Shown piece by piece: positions 16,167 through 24,869 of a DNA stretch of 64,000 bases (the stretch's first letter is position 1; every line of letters begins with the position of its first letter). This stretch comes from Rhodobacter sp. (GTDB lineage: Bacteria > Pseudomonadota > Alphaproteobacteria > Rhodobacterales > Rhodobacteraceae). The DNA lies in contig JACKKF010000003.1 in assembly GCA_020637555.1 (NCBI GenBank), positions 248,001-312,000 on the forward strand. Reading direction: 5' to 3'. The notes under the pieces are model-generated. The model ran no database searches, was not told the origin of the DNA, and saw only the letters and a program-made list of their open reading frames with translations. Position numbers and translations under genes: made by a program.

Positions 16167-16348
16167 TCGCCCGGACCGCAATCCATCCAGACAGGCCCGG
16201 CAACCGATCCCCGGGGGCGGACGAAGCAGGCCGACGGAGTCCTGCACCCCGAGGGGGCGGGCCGTCGCGCCTGCGGGGCTCGGCCCACGATCCAGCCGTC
16301 GCCGCGACAGCACCCCACCCGATATGGGCCGCCCCGTTGCAAGGCCGG

Positions 16349-17515
16349 TCAGGGTTTCACGAACAGCGATCCGGGCAGGGAACACAGGCGTTCGACACCG
16401 TTTTCGGTGATCAGGATGGGTTCGGTGATCTCGATCCCGCCGTCGTCGAGCCACAGCGCAGGCATGAAATGGAACACCATGCCGGGTTGCAACTCCGTCG
16501 TGTCGCCGCGGCGCAAGGACATCGTGCGCTCGCCCCAATCCGGCGGATAGCTCAGGCCGATCGGATAGCCGCAGCGGTTGTCCTTGTGGAACCCGTGCGC
16601 GTTCAGCGTTCCGTTGAATGCCCCGGCGATCTGTTCGCAGGTGTTCCCGGGCCGTGCCTGCGCCAGGGCGGCCTCGGTCGCGGCCTGCACGGCAGCCTCG
16701 GCCGCACGGTATTGCGCGGGCGGTTCGCCAAAAAAGAGCGTGCGCGACTGCGGACAGTGATACCGCCGATAGACCCCGGCGATTTCGAAGAAATGCGGAA
16801 CGCCCCGCTGCATCGGACTGTCGTCCCAGGTCAGATGCGGTGCGGTCGCATCCATGCCCGATGGCGTCATCGGCACGATTGCCGGATAGTCCCCCCAGTG
16901 GCCATCCGCGCCCAAAGCACCCGCGGCGAGGATCTCGGCGACCAGCTTGTTCTTGGGCAGACCCGGTTCCGCGACCTCGAGGATGCGCTGATGCATGGTT
17001 TCCACGATGCGGGCCGCGCGGCGCATCCGGGCGATCTCGGCCCCGGATTTCACCGCGCGCTGCCAGTTTACCAGCCCGGTCGCGTCCACCAGGGTCAGGC
17101 TCTGGCCGAGGACCGCATGTGCCTTGGCCGAGTAGTAGTAGTTGTCCATCTCGACCCCGACCGGACCGCTCGCCCAACCGTGTTCGGCCAGCAGGGTGGC
17201 GAGGGTTTCCATGGGGTGTTTGGTCAGGTTCTGGACATAGCTGTCCTCATATCCGTGCACGCAGGACGGCGCCATCCAGACCGTGCGCAACGCACCGGCG
17301 GTGTCGATGCCGCGCCCCCACCACAAGGGGGCGCCTTCGGGGCCGATGATCACCGCCTGATGAACATAGAACGACCAGCCGTCATATCCGGTAAGCCAGG
17401 CCATGTTCGAAGGGTCCGAAACGATCAGAACCTCGATCCCTGCGGCAAACATCGCGGACCGGGTGCGGGCGAGCCGCGCGTCATACTCGGCTCGCGAAAA
17501 GTCGGTGATGTCCAT
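16349..17515 (-). CDS. doeA: M24 peptidase, ectoine-hydrolase (DoeA)-like
   Basis: A 388-residue creatinase/prolidase-fold protein. In this family DoeA opens the ectoine ring to N-acetyl-diaminobutyrate. Visible family marks are WLTGYDGWSFYVHQ near the N-terminus, GVYRRYHCPQSRT, FHKDNRCGYPIGLSYPPDWGE and MVFHFMPALW. The start at 17515 follows AGGAG 7 bases upstream; the longer frame to 17548 lacks that. No other ectoine-degradation gene (doeB, doeC/D, enuR, uehABC) lies next to it, so the substrate assignment is by similarity only. The spacers on either side (16167-16348 and 17516-17757) hold no gene that I can see. Confidence 0.75.
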   Translation of the reverse strand: MDITDFSRAEYDARLARTRSAMFAAGIEVLIVSDPSNMAWLTGYDGWSFYVHQAVIIGPEGAPLWWGRGIDTAGALRTVWMAPSCVHGYEDSYVQNLTKHPMETLATLLAEHGWASGPVGVEMDNYYYSAKAHAVLGQSLTLVDATGLVNWQRAVKSGAEIARMRRAARIVETMHQRILEVAEPGLPKNKLVAEILAAGALGADGHWGDYPAIVPMTPSGMDATAPHLTWDDSPMQRGVPHFFEIAGVYRRYHCPQSRTLFFGEPPAQYRAAEAAVQAATEAALAQARPGNTCEQIAGAFNGTLNAHGFHKDNRCGYPIGLSYPPDWGERTMSLRRGDTTELQPGMVFHFMPALWLDDGGIEITEPILITENGVERLCSLPGSLFVKP

Positions 17516-17757
17516 GTGGCGCTCCTCTGAACCGAACCAGAGTGGCACGCACCACTGCCCGGCAGGGGGCGAATTTGCGACCTGTTTTCAGGGGGAAACG
17601 ACGCTTTGCCCGGCACAGGTCACCGCAGGGCTGGCGCCGGGTGACGGTCTCTGGCAGCCCGCGCACCCTGACCCGCGCGTGCCCTGCACCGAGGCCCGCC
17701 CGACTGGCCCTGTCCACGGGGAGGCCGCGACGCCGTGATCTATCAGGTCGGGGGCCT

Positions 17758-18195
17758 TCAGATATCCAGCCAGATGGTCATCGGTCCGTCATTGACCAGC
17801 GAAACCTGCATCTCGGCACCAAACACGCCGCGCCCGACGGCAATGCCCTGCGCCTCCAGGTGGTCCGCAAACAGCTCGTAAAGCGCGCGCCCTTCGTCCG
17901 GTGGCGCCGCCTGGGAAAAGCCGGGGCGGTTCCCGCGCGAGGTGTCGGCGGCCAGCGTGAACTGGCTGACCACCAGCGCGCCCCCGCCGACATCGGCTAG
18001 CGCGCGGTTCGTCTTGCCGGCGTCATCGCGAAAGATTCGCAATTTCAGGATCTTGTCTGCCATGGCCCGGGCCTTGTCCGGGCCGTCGCCTTGCATGGCG
18101 CAGACCAGGATCATCAGACCGGGCCCACAGGCGCCCACGTCGGTGCCATCGACCGAAACCGAGGCACGGGTCACTCTCTGGATCAGGGCGCGCAT
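17758..18195 (-). CDS. dtd: D-aminoacyl-tRNA deacylase
   Basis: A 145-residue enzyme that removes D-amino acids (and glycine from tRNA-Ala) mischarged onto tRNA. Family marks are MRALIQRVTRASVSVDG at the N-terminus, LVVSQFTLAADTSRGNRPGF (the SQFTL active-site loop) and FGAEMQVSLVNDGPMTIWLD with the gly-cisPro-equivalent NDGP region at the C-terminus. Length is standard. The start codon shares one base with the stop of the upstream zinc-ribbon gene (TAATG), so it is cotranslated with the SPFH/zinc-ribbon operon, an unusual context for a housekeeping gene. Confidence 0.95.
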   Translation of the reverse strand: MRALIQRVTRASVSVDGTDVGACGPGLMILVCAMQGDGPDKARAMADKILKLRIFRDDAGKTNRALADVGGGALVVSQFTLAADTSRGNRPGFSQAAPPDEGRALYELFADHLEAQGIAVGRGVFGAEMQVSLVNDGPMTIWLDI

Positions 18196-19385
18196 TATTT
18201 TCCGATCGTTGTGCTGGGCATGAAATCGAGCGCGCCGCTGACCGACCCGCCGCCTTGCGAGATATAGAAATAGACGCCGACGGCAATCGCAACCAGCAGC
18301 ACCGCGCCGGCGATCTTCCATGCCGACCAGGGCCGTTCACCCTGAACCTTGCCGGTCTGGCCGTTGACGACAAAGCGATAGGTCTTGCCCCGGAACTGAT
18401 AGGCCGCCATCCAGATCGGCAGCAGCACATGCTTGAATTTCTCGTCGGCGTGCCGGGTATCGACGGAATGAATGCGCTGTTCATCCCCGCCGATGTCGCG
18501 GCGGACATCTTGCTGGATGACCTCGTTCATGCGCTCGACCGCCAGCGTGTGCCCCTCGGGCAATTGGACGGTATAGCCCTCGGCCCGAAAGCCGGACAGG
18601 AACTGCGGGTTATAGGGCGCCAGCTCGGCCAGCATCCAGGGTTCCAGGGCGCGGACATATTTGCGCGGCAGCGACTGCGACGCCATGATCAGCACATCAT
18701 GGAATTGCCGCGCCACACGGCCCGAAACCCGGGTCCAGCGGATCTTGCGCACGCGTTCGGTTTCGGTCTTGCCATTGCGCACGACGGTGCGCGTTTCGTA
18801 ATAGGCATCGCCGCGTTCGCCGGAATAGCGCGACTGCGTGTCGGAATCGAAGGTCCAGTAGGGCACATAGAGCCCGTCCAGCCGCGAGCTGTCGGAGCGG
18901 GCGAACTGCTTCAGCTTGTTCGGCGCGAACCACAGGCGCCCCAGCCAGTTGCGCATGGCGGTGTGGGCGTCGCGCTCGGTCATTTTGAAGGGCAGAACGG
19001 CCGCGGGCTTGATCTGGCGCTGCGTGCCGGTGTCGGTCACCACGGGCGAGCCACAGAAGGGACAACTGGCGGCGTGCTGGGCGGGGTCGAATTCGACCTG
19101 CGCGCCGCAATTGTTGCAGCTGAGGACGCGGTGTTCCTCAATCGCCTCGGGGGGGACGTGATCCGCCAGGGCCTCGCGCAGATCCAGGGCCTCGAGCGCA
19201 TGATCGCGCTGGGCCTCGGTCGCGGGAATGTCCTGTTCGTGCCCGCAGTATTCGCAGGTCAGGCGCCGTTGCCCGGGCGAAAAGCGCAGTTGCGCGCCGC
19301 AGTTCTCGCACGGAAAGCGATATTCGTCGGATACGGGTGAAGCCGCCGGCGGCACCGGCGGCAGATCGTCGTCAGGCGGGCACAT
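18195..19385 (-). CDS. Double zinc-ribbon membrane-anchored protein (TFIIB-type zinc ribbon family)
   Basis: A 396-residue protein. Two zinc ribbons stand at the N-terminus: CENCGAQLRFSPGQRRLTC-EYC (about 26-47) and CNNCGAQVEFDP...CPFCGSPV (about 90-115). A long central region follows, with LYVPYWTFDSDTQSRYSGERG and WTRVSGRV, and a C-terminal transmembrane helix (WKIAGAVLLVAIAVGVYFYI) with a short tail. In databases such proteins are named TFIIB-type zinc ribbon or primosomal-N'-like. The layout resembles YdjG-type partners of Bacillus PspA. The gene begins 2 bases after the SPFH gene and ends overlapping dtd, so it likely acts with the SPFH protein at the membrane. Confidence 0.8.
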   Translation of the reverse strand: MCPPDDDLPPVPPAASPVSDEYRFPCENCGAQLRFSPGQRRLTCEYCGHEQDIPATEAQRDHALEALDLREALADHVPPEAIEEHRVLSCNNCGAQVEFDPAQHAASCPFCGSPVVTDTGTQRQIKPAAVLPFKMTERDAHTAMRNWLGRLWFAPNKLKQFARSDSSRLDGLYVPYWTFDSDTQSRYSGERGDAYYETRTVVRNGKTETERVRKIRWTRVSGRVARQFHDVLIMASQSLPRKYVRALEPWMLAELAPYNPQFLSGFRAEGYTVQLPEGHTLAVERMNEVIQQDVRRDIGGDEQRIHSVDTRHADEKFKHVLLPIWMAAYQFRGKTYRFVVNGQTGKVQGERPWSAWKIAGAVLLVAIAVGVYFYISQGGGSVSGALDFMPSTTIGK

Positions 19386-19387
19386 GG

Positions 19388-20512
19388 TCAGCCCGCGGGC
19401 GGGGGCGGGGGCGGCATGGCCGCAAAGACCGAGGCGAGGGCCTGCACGTCGCCGGCCTTGGCCCAGCCGGCCATGCCCTGTGTCCAGACCATGCTGTCAC
19501 GGTTGAACTGCCCCTGCGCCATCATCTGCTGCAATTGCGCGGTGCTGAAGGGCCCGGTGGTCTGGCCGTTCACGGCCAGGTGGAACTGCGGCGCGGCCGG
19601 GGGCGGGGGCGGCGGGGGTGGCGCGGCCGCTGCGGGTTGCTGCGCCGACTGGCCGGCGCCGCCCATGGCATTGGCCATCGCGTTGGCCATGCCCATGCCC
19701 ATGCCCATCCCCATGCCGGCGCCCATCGCGCTGTCGCCGCCGGCACTGGCGGCCGTCTGCATCGCCTGTGCGGCCGAAAACTGCGTATACTTGTTCAGAT
19801 CGCCGACAATTCCCATCGAGCTGCGCTGATCGAGAACCTTTTCGACCTCGGGCGGGAGCGAGATGTTCTCGATATAGAGTTCAGGGATCGACAGGCCATA
19901 GTCGCCCAGCGTGGGCGCGATCGCATCGGCAACGATCTTGGACAGATCGCCCGTGTTCGCCGCCATGTCCAGCGCCGGAATCCCCGAGGCCGCCAGCGAC
20001 TGCGACACTTTCTGAACCACGATATTGCGGATCTGGCCGGAAATTTCGTCCTCGGTGAACTCGCCGTCGGTGCCGACGATCTCGGTCATGAACTTGCCGG
20101 GGTCGGTCACGCGGATCGTGTAGCTGCCGAAGGCCCTGAGCCTGAGCGCGCCGAACTCGGGGTCGCGCAGCATGATGGGGTTCTGCGTGCCCCATTTCAG
20201 GCCGGGGAACCGGCGGGTGTTGATGAAGTAGATCTCGGACTTGAAGGGCGAATTGAACCCGTGGTCCCAGTGCTGGAGCGCGGTCATCAGCGGCATGTTG
20301 TTGGTCTCGAGCTCGTAAAGCCCGGGTCCGAAGACATCCGCCATCTGGCCTTCGTGAATGAACACCGCCGTCTGCCCTTCGCGGACCGTCAGCTTGGCGC
20401 CCATCATGATGTTGTTGCCGTAGCGTTCAAACCGGTAGACCAGCGTGTCGCGGCTGTCATCCAGCCACTCGATGACGTCGATGAACTGGCCCTTGAGGAA
20501 ATTGAAAACCAT
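19388..20512 (-). CDS. SPFH-domain protein with C-terminal GYF_2 domain
   Basis: A 374-residue protein, YdjI/virion-core-protein-like. The SPFH (band 7) region covers about residues 20-240, with LTVREGQTAVFIHEGQMADVFGPGLYEL and a RFPGLKWGTQNPI segment. A low-complexity part follows: repeated GM units (about residues 265-277) and an eight-proline run. Then comes a ~55-residue GYF_2 domain (FHLAVNGQTTGPFSTAQLQQ...) and a proline-rich end. The N-terminus has no obvious membrane helix. SPFH proteins form membrane-associated rings or rafts. An AGGAG lies before the ATG at 20512. It is followed by the zinc-ribbon gene after 2 bases, and TelA and XpaC genes lie upstream. Confidence 0.85.
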   Translation of the reverse strand: MVFNFLKGQFIDVIEWLDDSRDTLVYRFERYGNNIMMGAKLTVREGQTAVFIHEGQMADVFGPGLYELETNNMPLMTALQHWDHGFNSPFKSEIYFINTRRFPGLKWGTQNPIMLRDPEFGALRLRAFGSYTIRVTDPGKFMTEIVGTDGEFTEDEISGQIRNIVVQKVSQSLAASGIPALDMAANTGDLSKIVADAIAPTLGDYGLSIPELYIENISLPPEVEKVLDQRSSMGIVGDLNKYTQFSAAQAMQTAASAGGDSAMGAGMGMGMGMGMANAMANAMGGAGQSAQQPAAAAPPPPPPPPAAPQFHLAVNGQTTGPFSTAQLQQMMAQGQFNRDSMVWTQGMAGWAKAGDVQALASVFAAMPPPPPPAG

Positions 20513-20547
20513 CGGTCACTCCTGCGGAAAGTCTCTAAAAGATGGGA

Positions 20548-21531
20548 TCAACTTGCCCCGGCTGCAAGCGTCGAGGCAATGGAAAAGATGATCGGACGGG
20601 CGCGGCTTTCGGTCATCCCGGGGGTCAGGCGGGGGTCGTAGTGGATCTTCAGCAGCAGCAGGTCCTGGTCGGTCAGCAAGGCAAATTCCTGATCGTCATT
20701 GAAGATCGACGGACGCGCGCGGCCGGAATCGGCGGCCAGCCCCAGCCCCTGGGTCAGTTCTTCGTGATAGCAGGCCAGCCGCGTCAGGTCGGGGTGTTCG
20801 GCCCGGATCACGGCGACGGCCTCGGAATAGGTGGCGGAACCGTCGCGCGAAAAGGCCAGAACCATGCAGAAGGTCTCGCGCGGCATTTCGGTGATCAGGC
20901 GCACCGCACTGTCATCGATCCCGGGCACCAGCGCGCGCAACCGGTCGGCGCTGCCCCGGCGTTCGCTTTCGGACAGCACCAGGACATGGAAATTGCCGTC
21001 GGTCTGACCAAGCGGCGCGACGCTGATCGCATGGCCCGAGGCCGTCGCCAGCCGCGCGGCCAGCGTGCGCACGGCGTCGTGATCGCGCTGGCGGGTGGCG
21101 CGGGGCAAGGTTGCGCCGAATTGCAGGTCATAGCGCACCGGAACGGCCCAGCGGCGCAGAACCGCCGGGCTTGTGCCGCTGGTGCGTTCGTCGCGCAGGG
21201 CGACGTCGATATAGGTCTGCGCCAGTTGCGCGGCCGAGATCCGCCCCTCGGTGGCGCCCGAGTCGGTGCGCATCAGGTGATTGGCGCGGCGCTCGTTCTC
21301 GATCTGGCCGTAATAGCTGGTCAGTTCCGCCGAAAGGGGATCGACGCTCAGCACCTCGGCCGGGCGGGCAGGCGCGGCCGCGGCGGCACGCATCGGGCGC
21401 GCCTGTCCGGGCCCCAACGAGGTGCACCCGGCCAGCCCGGTGCCGACGGCAAGCGCCAGCACCAGGCCCAGAGGGCGGATTGGCCGCCGCTCAGGCTGAC
21501 GCAGAGGGCGCGGGCGCGGTGGTGTTGGCAC
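20548..21531 (-). CDS. DUF2927 lipoprotein
   Basis: A 327-residue predicted lipoprotein. An Arg-rich N-terminus is followed by LGLVLALAVGTGLAGC with lipobox LAGC at 33-36, so it is anchored by Cys36. The mature part carries the DUF2927 pattern, with RWAVPVRYDLQFG and a run to DQDLLLLKIHYDPRLTPGM near the end. The FNDDQEFALLTDQDLLLL segment is common in this family, which is widespread in Rhodobacteraceae and of unknown role. The start at 21531 is a GTG 41 bases inside the telA gene, so the two genes overlap. No later Met would keep the signal peptide. Confidence 0.8.
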   Translation of the reverse strand: MPTPPRPRPLRQPERRPIRPLGLVLALAVGTGLAGCTSLGPGQARPMRAAAAAPARPAEVLSVDPLSAELTSYYGQIENERRANHLMRTDSGATEGRISAAQLAQTYIDVALRDERTSGTSPAVLRRWAVPVRYDLQFGATLPRATRQRDHDAVRTLAARLATASGHAISVAPLGQTDGNFHVLVLSESERRGSADRLRALVPGIDDSAVRLITEMPRETFCMVLAFSRDGSATYSEAVAVIRAEHPDLTRLACYHEELTQGLGLAADSGRARPSIFNDDQEFALLTDQDLLLLKIHYDPRLTPGMTESRARPIIFSIASTLAAGAS

Positions 21532-22675
21532 GGGCGCGGGCCGCGGCGAGCGAGTCGCGCAGTTCGGCCTCCATCTTGCTCAGCTCCTGCTCGGCGGCGG
21601 CGCGTTTGGCCTTGCCGGCATCGGCGATCTCGAGGCTGTCCTGAATCGTGGCAATCAACTGATCGTTCGCATGTTTCACGGCCTCGATGTCGAACACGCC
21701 GCGCTCCATCTCCTCGCGCACCACGCGATTCGTTTCGCGCAGGTTGTCGGCGTTCTTGTTCAGCAGATCGTTCGTCAGATCGTTGGCATCCTTGATCGCC
21801 GAGGCGGCCTCTTTCGACCGCTGGATGGTCAGCGCCTGTGCCAGCTGCGTTTCCCACAGCGGCACCGTGTTGACCAGGGTCGAGTTGATCTTGGTAACCA
21901 GCGACTTGTCGTTTTCCTGCACCAGCCGGATCGAGGGCAGCGACTGCATCGTCACCTGTCGCGTCAGCTTCAGGTCATGGACCCGGCGCTCCAGATCGTC
22001 GCGCGCGGCGCGCAGGTCGCGCAGTTCTTGCGCCTTGATGACCTGTTGATCCTGCGGCGCGGCCTGCACCTCGGCCTCCTTGGCGGGGATCGTGGTGGTA
22101 TCCAGTTCCTTCAGCTTTTCCTCGCCCGCGGCGATGTAGAGTGCCAGCTCGTCATAGAAATCGAGCGTCTTCTCATACAGGATATCCAGCGACTTGATGT
22201 CCTTCAGCAGCACCGTTTCGTGGCTGAGCAGGTTTTCGGTCACCTTGTCGATCTGGCCCTGAACGGTTTCATAGCGGGCCATGAAATTCGCCAGAGGCGC
22301 GGCGCGGCCGGTCAGACGCTCCCACCAGCTGCGTTCGCGGCGGGTGTCCAGCTCGCTGACCGAAAAGCCGCGGATCGTGGTGACGATCTGGCGCAGGCTG
22401 TCGCCGGCAGGGCCGACATCCTTGTTGCGCACATCGTTCAGCATCGATTGCGAGATGGTCTGCAATTCGACCTGCGCGCGGGCGCCGAAGCCGATGATCG
22501 ACGCGGTTTCGGTCATGTCGATCTCGGCCATGCGGGTGCGGATGGCCTCGGCCTTGTCTGCGGGGGCCTGATCCAGCGGCACCAGGTCGCCCGCCGGATC
22601 GGGCAGGCGGACCAGCGCCGCCTCTTCAACGGCGTTGGCGAGCTGGGTAGCCTGCTGGCGGATATCGTCGGACAT
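21491..22675 (-). CDS. telA: TelA-family toxic-anion-resistance protein
   Basis: A 394-residue, highly helical cytoplasmic protein of the TelA (KlaA) family, first linked to tellurite and other anion resistance and now seen in many stress-related operons. Recognisable stretches are SELDTRRERSWWERLTGR, NLLSHETVLLKDIKSLDILYEKTL and LVTKINSTLVNTVPLWETQLAQAL. Several long coiled-coil helices are predicted by eye. No membrane segment is present. It lies 32 bases after xpaC, the usual partner of telA, and overlaps the DUF2927 start. Confidence 0.9.
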   Translation of the reverse strand: MSDDIRQQATQLANAVEEAALVRLPDPAGDLVPLDQAPADKAEAIRTRMAEIDMTETASIIGFGARAQVELQTISQSMLNDVRNKDVGPAGDSLRQIVTTIRGFSVSELDTRRERSWWERLTGRAAPLANFMARYETVQGQIDKVTENLLSHETVLLKDIKSLDILYEKTLDFYDELALYIAAGEEKLKELDTTTIPAKEAEVQAAPQDQQVIKAQELRDLRAARDDLERRVHDLKLTRQVTMQSLPSIRLVQENDKSLVTKINSTLVNTVPLWETQLAQALTIQRSKEAASAIKDANDLTNDLLNKNADNLRETNRVVREEMERGVFDIEAVKHANDQLIATIQDSLEIADAGKAKRAAAEQELSKMEAELRDSLAAARARANTTAPAPSASA

Positions 22676-22707
22676 CGGGGTTTCCTTTCACGGGCGGGAG
22701 ATACGGG

Positions 22708-23616
22708 TTAATGGGCAGCCGGGGGGCGCAGCCCCTCGCGTTCGAGGCGTTCGCGCAGCACGTCGATTTCGATGTCGAGGTCCTGCCGATCGTTGGCGCG
22801 CAGCGATTCCGTGCGCAGCATGAAGTTCTGTTCCAGATCGTCCAGCAACGCCACATACTCGTCGCGGGTCCTGGGATCGCGCTCGCGCGCATAGAGATCG
22901 ACGAATTTCACCGTCGCATCCTGGGCCCCTTGCAGATACACGCCCATGTAGCGCCGCGCGGCGGTCAGATCGTTGGGGTCGTCCTCGACCGCACGCAGCA
23001 GGTCGCGGACATGGGCCTGAAAGGTGCTCAGGCGGTCCTCGATCTTGCGGTCGCGGGCGCGCAGGATGGCGTCGGACATGGCCTTGAGATGGGCTTCGGC
23101 CCCCTCGACCGCCCGGGCGACGCGGTCGGTCTGGAATTCGTCGATACCTTCCATGCCCTTGTCGCGCATCGGATCCAGGCCAAAGGCTGCCAGGTGCAGG
23201 CCCGCGCCCAGAACGCCCAGGATGATCGGCGTGACCAGGCCCCAGGCGCTGCCCCATCCGGCCAGGCCCAGGCCCAGGCCCATGATGACGGCGGCGAACA
23301 GCTTGCGCGGGATCGCCGGGCGACGGGCGACCCGGCGCTGGTCATAGGCGTCCTGCGCGATCACCCCTTCGCGTGTCAGCCAGGCCGACAGCATCAACAG
23401 CGCAAAGACGCCGAGGTGCTGAGCCAGACCCGCAGGGTCCCGGAAAAAGGCGCTGAACGCCCACAGGAAGGGCACCGCGAACAGCAGGTTGACGCGGGCG
23501 CCCACCGGGTTCAGGCGCTTTTGCACCACGCGCTTGGCCGAGGGGGCCTCGGTCCGCTGATCGGCGGGACGGGGATCGCCGCCGGGGCTGTAGGTGCCTC
23601 CGAAGCGTTTAGCCAT
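22708..23616 (-). CDS. xpaC: XpaC-family (5-bromo-4-chloroindolyl-phosphate hydrolysis) membrane protein
   Basis: A 302-residue protein. A charged N-terminus is followed by hydrophobic segments around VNLLFAVPFLWAFSAFF, LGVFALLMLSAWLT, KLFAAVIMGLGLGLAGWGSAWG and TPIILGVLGAGLHLAAFG. The last ~150 residues are soluble helices (FQAHVRDLLRAVEDDPNDL, YARERDPRTRDEYVALLDDLEQNF). This matches the XpaC family, the standard neighbour of telA. The biochemical role is not known, and the name comes from an old phosphatase screen. The gene starts 3 bases after the stop of a putative micropeptide and is the first long gene of the operon. Confidence 0.85.
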   Translation of the reverse strand: MAKRFGGTYSPGGDPRPADQRTEAPSAKRVVQKRLNPVGARVNLLFAVPFLWAFSAFFRDPAGLAQHLGVFALLMLSAWLTREGVIAQDAYDQRRVARRPAIPRKLFAAVIMGLGLGLAGWGSAWGLVTPIILGVLGAGLHLAAFGLDPMRDKGMEGIDEFQTDRVARAVEGAEAHLKAMSDAILRARDRKIEDRLSTFQAHVRDLLRAVEDDPNDLTAARRYMGVYLQGAQDATVKFVDLYARERDPRTRDEYVALLDDLEQNFMLRTESLRANDRQDLDIEIDVLRERLEREGLRPPAAH

Positions 23617-23619
23617 CGT

Positions 23620-23700
23620 TCAGCCCCCCACGACCCACGCATAGACGATCAGCGCCAGAAGCAGCAGATAGGCGGTTTTCTGTAAGGCAGTTGACGTCAC
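23620..23700 (-). CDS. Candidate 26-residue membrane micropeptide upstream of xpaC
   Basis: A short frame with GTG start at 23700 reads V-T-S-T-A-L-Q-K-T-A-Y, then eleven mostly hydrophobic residues (LLLLALIVYAW), then VVGG and a TGA ending 3 bases before the xpaC ATG. A GGGGA stands 8 bases before the GTG. It would make one transmembrane helix with a short N-terminal tail. No homolog is recognised. Support is the intact hydrophobic pattern, a plausible ribosome site and tight spacing to xpaC. A longer frame upstream is open to 23916 but looks noncoding. Confidence 0.4.
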   Translation of the reverse strand: MTSTALQKTAYLLLLALIVYAWVVGG

Positions 23701-23821
23701 GATACTCGTCCCCGATTTCACGCCGTTCCGCTGGGCTTCCCGGCTACTGGCCCCATATAGGCGCCAATTTGCAAAACTATAAGACGATTGGCGACGAATT
23801 GGAAAGACGCCACGGATCGGT

Positions 23822-24817
23822 TCAGCGCATCGGGCCGGGCTTGTTCGGGCCACGCGCGGATTTCGTGCCCCAGGACCGCGGTTTGCCGCGCGCGCCATCG
23901 GTTTCCGTGCGGGCACCGCCGTGACTTTTCATGCCCCAGGATTTTCGCGCGGGTTTTTCCGCCGGGGCCTCGGCGGTTCGGGGGGCGGATTTCGGCGTGC
24001 TGCGCGGGGTCTTTTTCGGGGCAGGGGCGGGCGCGCGACCCTCGGCCACCTCGTCGGCGGACAGGCCCAACTGGTCGCGCAGCACGCGCGGGCGCAGTTC
24101 CTCGACCGCGCCTGGCGCCAGATCGCCCAGCTGGAAGGGGCCATAGGCGGTGCGGATCAGGCGGTTCACGGTCAGTCCCACGCTGTCCAGCGCGCGGCGG
24201 ATCTCGCGGTTTCGGCCCTCGCGCAGGCCGATGGTCAGCCAGGCGTTCGCGCCCTGCTGGCGGTCGATGGCCACCAGCATCGGCTGAAACCGCTCGCCGT
24301 CGATCACCACGCCCTGTTTCAGGGGCGCCAGCATGGCCTCGGTCGGGGCGCCATTGACGCGCACGCGATACTTGCGCAGCCATCCCGTCGCCGGCAGTTC
24401 GAGCCGCCGTTTCAGCGCGCCATCGTTCGTCAGCAGCAGCAACCCCTCCGAGTTGAGGTCGAGCCGCCCGATCGACATCACGCGGGGCAGGTCATCGGGA
24501 AGAGAGTCGAAGACCGTCTCGCGGCCTTTCTCGTCCTTCTCGCTGGTCACCAGCCCCAGCGGCTTGTGATACAGCCAGACGCGCGTCGGTTCCTTTGCGC
24601 CCAGCGGCTTGCCGTCCACGGCGATCCGGTCGCGGGGCGAGACATTCAGCGCGGGGCTGTCGATCGGGGCGCCGTTCACGCTGACGCGCCCTTCGGCGAT
24701 CATCGCCTCGGCCGCGCGCCGCGAGGCCACACCCGCCCGCGCCAGCACCTTGGCGATGCGTTCGCCGCCCTGGGGCTGCGGTTTCGGCGGGGTCTTGGAC
24801 GAGGGGGGCTTGGTCAT
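23822..24817 (-). CDS. rluB: 23S rRNA pseudouridine synthase, RluB/RsuA family
   Basis: A 331-residue enzyme converting a uridine in rRNA to pseudouridine. An S4 RNA-binding domain (about 18-65, GERIAKVLARAGVASRRAAEAMI and GRVSVNGAPI) precedes the catalytic domain, whose motif GRLDLNSEGLLLLTNDG holds the active-site Asp; EGRNREIRRALDSVG follows. The last ~80 residues are a Lys/Arg/Pro/Ala-rich tail likely disordered, common in alphaproteobacterial members. The start at 24817 agrees with family N-termini; the open frame upstream runs into the divergent tadA. RluB versus RluE/RsuA is not fully separable, but the long tail and S4 domain favour RluB. Confidence 0.9.
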   Translation of the reverse strand: MTKPPSSKTPPKPQPQGGERIAKVLARAGVASRRAAEAMIAEGRVSVNGAPIDSPALNVSPRDRIAVDGKPLGAKEPTRVWLYHKPLGLVTSEKDEKGRETVFDSLPDDLPRVMSIGRLDLNSEGLLLLTNDGALKRRLELPATGWLRKYRVRVNGAPTEAMLAPLKQGVVIDGERFQPMLVAIDRQQGANAWLTIGLREGRNREIRRALDSVGLTVNRLIRTAYGPFQLGDLAPGAVEELRPRVLRDQLGLSADEVAEGRAPAPAPKKTPRSTPKSAPRTAEAPAEKPARKSWGMKSHGGARTETDGARGKPRSWGTKSARGPNKPGPMR

Positions 24818-24869
24818 CGGGTTCGGCCTGATCTTGCATGAGGGGGCACGCGCGGGCATCAAGGGGCCC

